From positions 1-7,126 of the forward strand of contig JAOUDB010000132.1 in assembly GCA_029859485.1 (NCBI GenBank): a DNA stretch of 7,126 nt, given 5' to 3'. Below, piece by piece: positions 1 to 5,605 of the stretch (position 1 is its first letter; each line of letters starts with the position of its first letter). This DNA is from Desulfuromonadales bacterium. Its GTDB lineage: Bacteria; Desulfobacterota; Desulfuromonadia; Desulfuromonadales; BM103. Below the pieces are notes generated by a model, which searched no databases, had not been told where the DNA came from, and saw only the letters and a list, made by a program, of their open reading frames with translations. Both the position numbers and the translations under genes were made by a program.

Positions 1-2226
1 GCTTTCGATGTAGCCCTTCTCGCCGGACACGTCTTCACCCGCAACGAAACATCTGCCGAGATAGCCCTGATTATCGAGGGCATTCGTTGTGCGTCCTGCG
101 TCTGGCTGCTGGAAAAACTGATTTACAAGGTTCAGGGCGTTGAGACGATCAGGGTCAATTACGGAACGCATCGCGCGCAAATCAAGTTTAACCCCAAAGA
201 GACAACGCCGAAAGAAATTTTCACCAACATCAGCCGTCTTGGCTACCTGCCCCACCCCTACACGTCTGGTGCTGCGCAGCGAGCGGCCGCAAAAGAACAG
301 CGCTCACTCCTGATCCGCTTCGGCACAGCCGCCTTCCTCTCCATGCAGGTTATGGGATTCTCTTTCGCTCTCTACGGTGGCTACTTCCACGGCATCGACC
401 CATCAATACGTGAGACGATTCAATACTTTGCCGCAGCGGTTGCCACGCCCGTTGTCTTCTACTCCGGCTGGCCGTTTTTTTCCGGCGCCTGGCGTAGTAT
501 CAGGAACAAAGCACCAAGCATGGACCTCTTGATCACCCTCGGTGTCACAACAGCTTACAGCTATAGTATTTACTCCATGCTCGCCGGCGGTGAAGTCTAT
601 TTTGACACGGCCGCCATGATTATCACCTTGATTCTGCTCGGTCGGCTTTTTGAAGGATCGGCCCGCAATCGATCTATCTCCAGTATCGACAAACTTCTGC
701 GACTGGCCCCTGATTCCGCCAATCTCATGGCAGGGGAGGATATTCAGGTTGTCGCCAGTACAAGCCTCAAGCCAGGCGACCTGATTCTGGTCCGTCCAGG
801 CGAGCGCATTCCCGTTGACGGTTGGATTCACAGGGGTAAGACAGAGTTTGACGAAGCAACCATCAGCGGTGAACCTATGCCGGTGCTGAGACAGCAGGGT
901 GACACCGTACTTGCCGGAACACTGAACCTCTCTTCCTCAATCCAGCTGCAGGTGGAAAGGGTTGCAGCTGAATCCTTCATTGCCCGTATGGCGCTCATGG
1001 TTGAAGAAGCGCAGAACCGCAAAGCACCAATACAATCGTTGGCAGACAAGGTGGCCACACTGTTTGTCCCTTTCGTCACTTTGATCGCTGCAGGGACCTG
1101 GTTGTTCTGGTTCTTGCACGATGTCCAATCCACAGAAGCACTTCTCAACGCTGTCTCGGTTCTTATTGTTGCCTGCCCCTGCGCACTCGGGCTGGCAACA
1201 CCAACCGCCGTCCTGGTGGCTTCCGGGAATGCCGCAACCCGTGGTATTCTTTTCCGCGGTGGAGACATTCTGGAAATGACCGCCAGGATCGGCACGATTG
1301 CATTCGACAAAACCGGAACCCTGACCCTCGGCAAGCCGACCGTTGAGAAGATCATTCCTGCTCCCGGTCAAAGTGAAGAGTCTCTCCTGAGAATCGCCAG
1401 TCAGGTCGAAAATGGCTCCAGCCACCCGATCGCTCGGGGCATTATCGACCGGGCAAAGGCAGCCGGAATTCATATAGGCCCAACGAGTTCGGTCGAAACT
1501 GTCCTGGGTCGCGGCCTGCGCATGGCCAGCTCGGAAGGGGAGATCCTGGTCGGCAGTCTCGCCTTCCTTGAAGAGTGTGACGTTGAAATTCCTGCTGTTG
1601 AATCAGGGTCATTGACGGAAGTGTATGTAAGCCTTGCAGGACTCTGGATGGGGACTCTGCTGATAGTGGATCCCCTGCGTGAAGAAGCCGCTTCTGCTGT
1701 AGAACAACTCCAGCAGATAGGCTTGAGAACCGTCCTGCTGACCGGAGATCGCCTCGCAACGGCACAGGCGGTCAGCAGCAAGCTGGCCATCTCCGACTTT
1801 CACTCCAACCTCAACCCTGCTGACAAAACAGATTGGATCCGTACCCATCAGGAAGCCGGAGAAAAAATCATGATGGTTGGTGACGGCATCAATGACGCAC
1901 CGGCGCTCTCATTGGCTGACGTCGGCTGTGCCATGGCCGGTGGAACCGACATCGCGCTGGAGACCTCTGACCTGGTTCTCACAAGGGCCAACCTCGAACG
2001 TCTGTACGAAGCGATCTACATTGCACGAAAAACCCTGTTGGTGATCAAGCAGAACCTCTTCTGGGCTTTCGCCTATAACCTGATCACCATTCCCCTGGCA
2101 GCCAGCGGTAACCTGGCACCGGTTTGGGCAGCGCTGACCATGGCCAGCAGTTCAGTGCTCGTGGTCAGCAACTCACTGCGACTCGGTCGCGTGATTCGTC
2201 GCACTTTTTCAGTTGCCAAAGCCTGA
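1..2226 (+). CDS. ccoI: CcoI/FixI-type copper-exporting P1B ATPase, 5'-truncated by the window edge
   Basis: The frame is open from base 1 to the TGA at 2224-2226 (741 residues), so the start lies upstream; an internal ATG at 343 is not the start. Residues are numbered from base 1. An HMA-type metal-binding domain spans about 19-85 with GIRCASCVW (Cys30, Cys33), the CxxC context typical of CcoI/FixI. Eight hydrophobic segments follow. ATPase landmarks are SGEP at 289-292 (actuator loop; the SGE variant also occurs in other CopA proteins), CPC at 392-394 in TM6, phosphorylated Asp436 in DKTGTLT, HP at 475-476, and GDGIND at 627-632. YN at 692-693 in TM7 and MxxSS (Met714, Ser717, Ser718) in TM8 are Cu(I)-site residues. 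Known CcoI proteins export Cu(I) to the periplasmic side for cbb3 oxidase assembly. The missing part is probably the short N-terminal cysteine-containing region of this family. CcoS directly downstream supports CcoI over a detoxifying CopA. Confidence 0.95.
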   Translation, partial: AFDVALLAGHVFTRNETSAEIALIIEGIRCASCVWLLEKLIYKVQGVETIRVNYGTHRAQIKFNPKETTPKEIFTNISRLGYLPHPYTSGAAQRAAAKEQRSLLIRFGTAAFLSMQVMGFSFALYGGYFHGIDPSIRETIQYFAAAVATPVVFYSGWPFFSGAWRSIRNKAPSMDLLITLGVTTAYSYSIYSMLAGGEVYFDTAAMIITLILLGRLFEGSARNRSISSIDKLLRLAPDSANLMAGEDIQVVASTSLKPGDLILVRPGERIPVDGWIHRGKTEFDEATISGEPMPVLRQQGDTVLAGTLNLSSSIQLQVERVAAESFIARMALMVEEAQNRKAPIQSLADKVATLFVPFVTLIAAGTWLFWFLHDVQSTEALLNAVSVLIVACPCALGLATPTAVLVASGNAATRGILFRGGDILEMTARIGTIAFDKTGTLTLGKPTVEKIIPAPGQSEESLLRIASQVENGSSHPIARGIIDRAKAAGIHIGPTSSVETVLGRGLRMASSEGEILVGSLAFLEECDVEIPAVESGSLTEVYVSLAGLWMGTLLIVDPLREEAASAVEQLQQIGLRTVLLTGDRLATAQAVSSKLAISDFHSNLNPADKTDWIRTHQEAGEKIMMVGDGINDAPALSLADVGCAMAGGTDIALETSDLVLTRANLERLYEAIYIARKTLLVIKQNLFWAFAYNLITIPLAASGNLAPVWAALTMASSSVLVVSNSLRLGRVIRRTFSVAKA

Positions 2227-2247
2227 ACAAGAGATTAATATCCTCCA

Positions 2248-2424
2248 ATGCTAAAATCAATTATTATCCTGATCATCCTTTCACTCTGCATCGGAACAGG
2301 TGCCTGGCTGTTCTTTATCTGGACCGTCAAGCGCGGTGACTTTGATGATATCGAAGGCCCCAAATATCGTATGCTTGATGATGACGACGATCAGGACTCC
2401 CAAGGAGAGAAACATGAAGAATAG
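2248..2424 (+). CDS. ccoS: CcoS, cbb3-type cytochrome oxidase assembly protein (58 aa)
   Basis: This short gene encodes 58 residues: one N-terminal membrane helix (about 4-26), then the CcoS hallmark FIWTVKRGDFDDIEGPKYRML, which matches the family pattern of aromatic-Trp-x-x-x-x-Gly-Asp/Gln-Phe-Asp-Asp-x-Glu-Gly-Pro. The tail is strongly acidic, with five consecutive Asp at 44-48. CcoS is a small inner-membrane protein which, in Rhodobacter, is required for cbb3 oxidase to receive its cofactors. It starts 21 bases after the ccoI stop in the same frame; in-frame TAA at 2236-2238 rules out an upstream start. No good ribosome binding site precedes ATG 2248, and the bases just before it (TCCTCC) resemble the anti-Shine-Dalgarno sequence, so translation probably depends on coupling to ccoI. 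The 3' end overlaps the next gene by 11 bp. Confidence 0.92.
   Translation: MLKSIIILIILSLCIGTGAWLFFIWTVKRGDFDDIEGPKYRMLDDDDDQDSQGEKHEE
2402..2408 (+). promoter_or_regulatory. Ribosome binding site fixing the FixH-like start
   Basis: AAGGAGA ends 5 bases before ATG 2414 and lies inside the 3' end of ccoS. It favours 2414 over the upstream in-frame start codon at 2300, which would run through most of ccoS and put the hydrophobic signal segment in the middle of the protein. Confidence 0.8.
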
Positions 2425-2833
2425 TCTGATTATCATCAAAGCCCAGGTCATCACCCTGATCCTGCTCTGCTGCACGGTCTTCGGTGCAACAGCTGCTGAA
2501 ACACCGATTGAAACCGAAATGACCGATGGCGGCAAAGCTGTCATCGTTTTTGCCAGCAGCCCGCTCCAGGCCATGACTGAAATCCCCTTTACGATTGAGC
2601 TGAAGAACAACGCCGGTGAAATAATCAAAGATGCCGAACTGGCTCTGGACCTGACCATGCCCTTCATGCCGATGCCGCCGAACAATCCAAAAGCCGTGTG
2701 GCAGGACAACGCTTATCGTGGCACGGCGATCTTTACCATGGCGGGAGCCTGGCAGGTCAATGTTGAAGTCAATCGTCCAGAGGCTGAAACAGAAAAAGTT
2801 ATTTTTGATATCGAAATGGTCATCATGAAATGA
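2414..2833 (+). CDS. FixH/YtkA-like exported protein, probable copper handling (139 aa)
   Basis: The 139-residue protein starts with a Sec signal or membrane anchor (about 7-28: hydrophobic run, then ATAAE, a plausible signal peptidase I site near 28-29). The rest is a small beta-rich domain of the FixH/YtkA-like type: a TIELKNNAGEIIKDAEL strand pair, then MPFMPMPPN at 82-90, then GTAIFTMAGAWQVNVEV as the closing strands. The Met-Pro cluster (Met82, Met85, Met87) followed by PPN is typical of this domain and is a plausible soft-metal ligand set, though copper binding here is inferred. FixH proteins are encoded in cbb3 assembly operons (ccoGHIS) and are needed for oxidase maturation; in most known operons FixH precedes CcoI, whereas here it follows CcoS. 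The gene overlaps ccoS by 11 bp and the next gene by 4 bp (ATGA), so coupling is likely. Confidence 0.8.
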   Translation: MKNSLIIIKAQVITLILLCCTVFGATAAETPIETEMTDGGKAVIVFASSPLQAMTEIPFTIELKNNAGEIIKDAELALDLTMPFMPMPPNNPKAVWQDNAYRGTAIFTMAGAWQVNVEVNRPEAETEKVIFDIEMVIMK

Positions 2834-3510
2834 GTGACTCGCTCATTTACATGGCCTTTGTCACGGGGCTGCTCGGCACGGGCCACTGTATAGGCATGTG
2901 TGGAGGCCTGGTCAGCGCCCTGTCGCTGTCAGAGGCGGGACGCCAAGGCGGTTGGTTTTTTCATCTACTCTATAATCTGGGGCGAATCAGCACCTACACG
3001 TTTATCGGCGCTGTGGTTGGCTGGCTGGGTTCTGCCCTGGCTTATACCGATCGTTTTAAAATGGTGACAAGGTCCCTGCTGATTGGATCTGACGTCTTCG
3101 TTATCCTGGTTGGTCTCGGCACAGCAGGATTGTTTGCCTGGCTGAATGTCTCCAAGCTCGACTTCCCCGGGCCGATGAAAGCGATGACGGTTGCCGTAGT
3201 TGGCCTTCGTCGCCTCCCTCCGGCCATTTCAGCCCTCCCTTTGGGGCTTCTCTTCGGTTTTATCCCCTGTGGCTACCTCTATGCGGTGGCGATTACAGCC
3301 GCTCAAAGCGCGAGTGTTGCGACCGGTGCTTTAATGTTGTTTGCCTTCGGCCTGGGGACTGCCCCTTCCCTCCTACTATTCGGTAGTGCTGCTCACTGGC
3401 TAAGTGGTCGGGCTCGAACCTGGATGCTGAGAGTAGCCGGGCTGGTCGTAGCGGGCATGGGCGTCATCAACCTGACCAAGCATATGCGCATGATGGGTTG
3501 GTTATCCTGA
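2830..3510 (+). CDS. SafE/DsbD_2-type six-TM membrane protein in the cbb3 assembly operon (226 aa)
   Basis: This is a hydrophobic 226-residue protein with about six membrane helices in two halves. The first half begins with GLLGTGHCIGMCGGLVSA (Cys20, Cys24) and the second contains LLFGFIPCGYLYA (Cys147). The GHCxGMCGG and PCGxxY signatures mark the family annotated as sulfite exporter TauE/SafE or urease-accessory UreH-like (DsbD_2 domain), which is related to the transmembrane part of DsbD/CcdA. Such genes often sit next to ccoI-ccoS or fixH. The conserved Cys residues could move reducing equivalents or bind copper within the membrane; real sulfite export is doubtful and the substrate is unknown. 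The C-terminus KHMRMMGW is rich in Met and His. It starts at ATG 2830 with a 4-bp overlap on the FixH-like stop and is the last gene of the operon. Confidence 0.82.
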   Translation: MSDSLIYMAFVTGLLGTGHCIGMCGGLVSALSLSEAGRQGGWFFHLLYNLGRISTYTFIGAVVGWLGSALAYTDRFKMVTRSLLIGSDVFVILVGLGTAGLFAWLNVSKLDFPGPMKAMTVAVVGLRRLPPAISALPLGLLFGFIPCGYLYAVAITAAQSASVATGALMLFAFGLGTAPSLLLFGSAAHWLSGRARTWMLRVAGLVVAGMGVINLTKHMRMMGWLS

Positions 3511-3553
3511 CGCCTGAGCAATAGCGGCATCAAAACATAATCTAGAGCGTCAT

Positions 3554-3586
3554 AAAAAAGGGCCAGCCTTCAAAGAAGGTTGGCCC
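3554..3586 (-). terminator. Rho-independent terminator between convergent genes
   Basis: Arms at 3560-3570 and 3576-3586 form an 11-bp G+C-rich stem with a 5-base loop. Read from the - strand, the stem is followed by a run of six U (A at 3554-3559 on the + strand), so it best terminates the - strand gene ending at 3595. The + strand transcript also folds, with a G-U pair where the - strand has an A-C mismatch, but lacks a U-run. It may still serve the left operon ending at 3510. Confidence 0.8.
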
Positions 3587-3594
3587 TGGAAATG

Positions 3595-4416
3595 TCAGGC
3601 TTTTGGAGGCTTGTATAACTTTGGCGGTCCTAACTTGTTCTGCCAGAAGCGTTTCGCCAACCATAAGGCAACAAGGTAGAGAAACGCCAGTGAAGTGTAG
3701 CGGAACAGGAAGGTCACCTTTAACGACTCATCAATCTCCAGTCCAACAAGCATATAGAACGCCAGGATCAGATAAGGAAAGATAGGAATCATGGCAAGTT
3801 CTCGCCAACGATACTGATAACGCCACAACATATGCAGTTGTAATAGAATATAAGCGGGGATCGAAATCATGGTCAGGAAAAACACAACGTCATAGAGCAG
3901 GCCATATTTATTGGGCGAGGGATCGTAGAAATAGTCGATCTTGCGCTGCTCGGAACGGAGTAACGTATCGACCCACTTTGCAGGAGTCCTCGGTTGGTCA
4001 GCAGAGAAGCCCTGCCACTTCATCTCGGCGGCTTTGGTGAGAGTGTAAAGTTTTTGCCATTTCTCATCCATGACAATCACGCCGACAGCGTCCACCCGGG
4101 TCGGGTTGGTATAACTGACCCAGACCAGTGCCTCGCCATTACCGGGCGCGTGCAGAGCAGCCGGGTTTTTAATGGCCCCGACTTCCAGAGGCAACCCGGA
4201 GTGCATGCCGATCGCCTGAAAACGAAGCGGAACCTCGCTCTCGTATCGAACCTTAATGTAGAGGCTGTCTTCATTGCCGAGAACCGATGTAACCGCAGGG
4301 TCAAGAGAATCTAACGTGACAAGAACCTTGTCAGCAGGCTGGGCAAGAGAGGACGCACTGAATAAACAGAGAAAAAGAATAGATATGGAAGCAATACCTG
4401 TTGTTATTTTAAGCAT
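3595..4416 (-). CDS. Unrecognised exported protein with three C-terminal membrane helices (273 aa)
   Basis: I do not recognise the family. Residues 1-25 are a clear signal peptide (hydrophobic core ISILFLCLFS, likely cleavage after SLA before QPADK). Residues 26 to about 170 would be periplasmic, with beta-strand-like stretches (SLYIKVRYES, EALVWVSYTN, VDAVGVIVMD) resembling an Ig-like or adhesin-type fold, and a charged linker around RSEQRKIDYFYDPSP. Three membrane helices follow at about 173-197, 207-227 and 233-255, ending in a basic, Pro-rich tail (KLGPPKLYKPPKA). The only Cys is in the signal peptide and no catalytic motif is evident. The arrangement could be a membrane-anchored sensor or a subunit of an envelope complex. 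It is transcribed alone, convergent with the cbb3 operon and divergent from the Pmp3 operon, from a probable promoter near 4465. The Shine-Dalgarno is weak (GTGGAA). Confidence 0.75.
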   Translation of the reverse strand: MLKITTGIASISILFLCLFSASSLAQPADKVLVTLDSLDPAVTSVLGNEDSLYIKVRYESEVPLRFQAIGMHSGLPLEVGAIKNPAALHAPGNGEALVWVSYTNPTRVDAVGVIVMDEKWQKLYTLTKAAEMKWQGFSADQPRTPAKWVDTLLRSEQRKIDYFYDPSPNKYGLLYDVVFFLTMISIPAYILLQLHMLWRYQYRWRELAMIPIFPYLILAFYMLVGLEIDESLKVTFLFRYTSLAFLYLVALWLAKRFWQNKLGPPKLYKPPKA

Positions 4417-4464
4417 GATTATTCCACTGACGCTTGAGGGTTAATACAAGAGAGTGTTCAAGAA

Positions 4465-4470
4465 ATTATA
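4465..4470 (-). promoter_or_regulatory. Probable -10 element for the - strand membrane protein gene
   Basis: ATTATA on the + strand reads TATAAT on the - strand, a perfect -10, and would give a leader of roughly 40 bases before the start codon at 4416. No good -35 hexamer is found 16-18 bases upstream (AGATGC at the 17-base spacing), so an activator may be needed or the match may be chance. Confidence 0.45.
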
Positions 4471-4643
4471 CCTTAAAACGACTCCAAGCATCTTGATTTA
4501 TACAAAATAATATCCAGGAGCACTAAAAGCTTCATATCTATTCATCTAATTGATCCCTGCGAAAACAGAAAAAATCAACATCGAAGAAGACATCCAAGAA
4601 CGACTTCTTTTAAATTTTATAGGGTACTAAAACAGACAAAAAC

Positions 4644-4677
4644 GCACAGACGCTTTTTAAAAAATAGCGCCCTGTGC
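4644..4677. repeat. Interrupted inverted repeat (hairpin) in the intergenic region
   Basis: GCACAG (4644-4649) pairs with CTGTGC (4672-4677). After a small internal loop, CGCT (4651-4654) pairs with AGCG (4666-4669), and beyond a T-T mismatch the T-run pairs with the A-run at the tip. This gives about 13 base pairs in all. No U-run follows on the + strand. It may be an RNA hairpin or a protein-binding palindrome. Confidence 0.5.
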
Positions 4678-4690
4678 CAAAACCCAATAT

Positions 4691-4725
4691 TGTCACACCA
4701 TCTGTCACATCATCTGTCACAACAC
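4691..4725. repeat. Three 12-bp direct repeats with core TGTCACA
   Basis: TGTCACA occurs at 4691-4697, 4703-4709 and 4715-4721, exactly 12 bases apart. The first two units share the tail YCATC; the third diverges to ACACT. Phased identical heptamers about one helical turn apart, upstream of a promoter, look like a cooperative regulator-binding site. The regulator is unknown. Confidence 0.7.
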
Positions 4726-4745
4726 TGACGCATTCAGACATCGGA

Positions 4746-4767
4746 AAATCTAATGATCTGTAGATTT
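4746..4767. repeat. 7-bp inverted repeat upstream of the Pmp3 operon promoter
   Basis: AAATCTA (4746-4752) and TAGATTT (4761-4767) are perfect inverted repeats around an 8-base spacer. They end about 10 bases before the expected -35 position, a typical place for an operator of a dimeric regulator. Confidence 0.45.
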
Positions 4768-4777
4768 CGCACTAACT

Positions 4778-4806
4778 CTTTATGATCATCGGCAACCTGC
4801 TATAAT
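4778..4806 (+). promoter_or_regulatory. Extended -10 sigma70-type promoter of the Pmp3 operon
   Basis: TGCTATAAT at 4798-4806 is a perfect extended -10 (TGn plus TATAAT). The -35 region near 4778-4784 (CTTTATG) is poor, as is common for extended -10 promoters. Transcription should begin near 4813, leaving a leader of about 27 bases. This rules out TTG 4810 as the start codon of the first gene. Confidence 0.7.
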
Positions 4807-4826
4807 AGCTTGAAATTGTTAAATTC

Positions 4827-4832
4827 AAGGGG
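4827..4832 (+). promoter_or_regulatory. Ribosome binding site of the Pmp3 gene
   Basis: AAGGGG ends 7 bases before ATG 4840 and supports that start rather than the upstream in-frame TTG at 4810. Confidence 0.7.
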
Positions 4833-4839
4833 TATTGCC

Positions 4840-5001
4840 ATGGACATCGTCAAGATTCTTCTCGCTATTTTCCTTCCTCCCGTTGCTGCCTTCATGCAGG
4901 TTGGCCCCACTCTTCACTTCTGGGCCAACATTGTCTTAACACTGCTCGGCGGACTCCCCGGAATGGTTCACGCCCTCTGGCTTGTGGTTACCAAAAAATA
5001 G
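4840..5001 (+). CDS. Pmp3/YqaE family small membrane proteolipid (53 aa)
   Basis: The protein has 53 residues with two membrane helices (about 4-22 and 28-50). It carries the Pmp3/UPF0057 signature: LPPVAAFMQVG at 12-22, then FWANIVLTLLGGLPGMVHALWLV at about 28-50, with the conserved PPxA, G, and PGxxHA elements in order and at the usual length. Family members (yeast Pmp3, bacterial YqaE, plant RCI2) sit in the plasma membrane and are linked to salt, cold or membrane-potential stress; the molecular mechanism is not settled. It is the promoter-proximal gene of a likely operon with msrA 58 bases downstream. The start is set by the AAGGGG site and by the promoter position. Confidence 0.9.
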   Translation: MDIVKILLAIFLPPVAAFMQVGPTLHFWANIVLTLLGGLPGMVHALWLVVTKK

Positions 5002-5011
5002 TTTGCCAGAC

Positions 5012-5035
5012 GTCCGGAGGAGACAGACTCCGGGC
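5012..5035 (+). other. Small hairpin between the Pmp3 gene and msrA
   Basis: GTCCGGAG (5012-5019) pairs with CTCCGGGC (5028-5035) over 8 bp including one G-U, with an 8-base loop. No U-run follows, so it is not a standard terminator. It could stabilise processed mRNA ends or set different expression of the two genes. Confidence 0.4.
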
Positions 5036-5047
5036 ACACCAAAACAT

Positions 5048-5053
5048 AGGAGA
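5048..5053 (+). promoter_or_regulatory. Ribosome binding site of msrA
   Basis: AGGAGA ends 6 bases before ATG 5060. It selects this start over an in-frame TTG at 4982 that lies inside the Pmp3 gene. Confidence 0.75.
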
Positions 5054-5059
5054 AACTCG

Positions 5060-5605
5060 ATGTCAGTAGATTCTGAAAGCTTGGCTAAGGTAACTTTTGC
5101 CGGTGGCTGTTTCTGGTGCATGCAGCCTCCATTCGATAATCTGGAAGATGTAATCTCTACGGTCCCGGGCTACACAGGTGGGCACAAGGAAAACCCCACC
5201 TACGAGGAGGTTTGCAATGGAATAACCGGGCACATGGAGGCGCTACAGGTGACTTTCAAACCACAAAAAGTCAGCTACCCCGAATTACTGGACGTCTTCT
5301 GGCGCAACATCAACCCGGCGGACCCAGACGGCCAGTTCGTCGACCGCGGCTCCCAATACCGTCCGGCCATCTTCTATCATGACCAGGAGCAGCAACAACT
5401 CGCCGAGAAGTCACAAGAAGACTTGGCCGCGTCAGGTCGATTTAAAAGTCCTCTGGCGATAGAGATCGTTCCACTGGAAACTTTTTATCCCGCTGAAGAC
5501 TACCATCATGATTATTACCAGAAGAGCCCGGTGCAATATAAAGCTTATCGCTACAACTCCGGTCGGGACCAGTTCCTGAAAAAATTCTGGGAGAAAGAGG
5601 AATGA
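5060..5605 (+). CDS. msrA: Peptide-methionine (S)-S-oxide reductase MsrA (181 aa)
   Basis: MsrA reduces the S-epimer of methionine sulfoxide in proteins and free methionine, using thioredoxin-type reductant. The 181-residue protein has no signal peptide, so it is cytoplasmic. The catalytic motif GGCFWC is at 15-20, with Cys17 the expected nucleophile. GYTGG follows at 37-41, NPTYEEV at 45-51, GHMEAL at 57-62 (Glu60 matches the catalytic acid), DGQFVDRGSQYRPAIFY at about 90-106 and EDYHHDYY at 146-153. The only other cysteines are Cys20 and Cys52; there is no C-terminal resolving cysteine, so recycling may use Cys20, Cys52 or direct thioredoxin attack. Position 22 is Gln where the E. coli enzyme has Glu. 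The 3' end overlaps the hydrolase start (ATGA), suggesting coupling. Confidence 0.96.
   Translation: MSVDSESLAKVTFAGGCFWCMQPPFDNLEDVISTVPGYTGGHKENPTYEEVCNGITGHMEALQVTFKPQKVSYPELLDVFWRNINPADPDGQFVDRGSQYRPAIFYHDQEQQQLAEKSQEDLAASGRFKSPLAIEIVPLETFYPAEDYHHDYYQKSPVQYKAYRYNSGRDQFLKKFWEKEE

Larger units (their letters stand above)
4417..4839. other. Divergent A+T-rich intergenic region, 423 bp
   Basis: No credible gene is seen on either strand. The region holds a -10 element facing left (4465-4470), a long interrupted hairpin (4644-4677), three 12-bp direct repeats (4691-4725), an inverted repeat (4746-4767), and an extended -10 promoter facing right (4798-4806). The stretch 4480-4640 shows only A+T-rich sequence with no clear element. 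Confidence 0.8.

Noticed and set aside
828..1473. Long open frames on the - strand opposite the ATPase gene
   Set aside because: They are antisense shadows of a gene with every P-type ATPase motif intact and have no family features.
2300..2413. An N-terminally extended FixH-like protein starting at 2300
   Set aside because: The extension overlaps ccoS almost wholly, lacks a ribosome binding site, and displaces the signal peptide from the N-terminus.
4548..4580. An FNR box (TTGAT and ATCAA are both nearby)
   Set aside because: The two half-sites are far more than the required four bases apart.
4584..4609. An A+T-rich hairpin (AAGAAG with CTTCTT) followed by T-rich sequence, as a terminator
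   Set aside because: The stem is only 6 bp with few G-C pairs and a 14-base loop, and there is no gene upstream on that strand for it to terminate.
4691..4721. A classical Pho box (PhoB site)
   Set aside because: The heptamer TGTCACA is close to the PhoB half-site, but the period is 12 rather than 11 and no phosphate gene is adjacent.
4691..4725. A CRISPR array or plasmid iterons
   Set aside because: Units are only 12 bp, just three copies, with no spacers, cas genes or replication gene.
4715..4730. A CRP/FNR-superfamily site of the form TGTCA-N6-TGACG
   Set aside because: One half-site has a mismatch and the TGTCA is already explained by the direct repeat; a single imperfect match can be chance.
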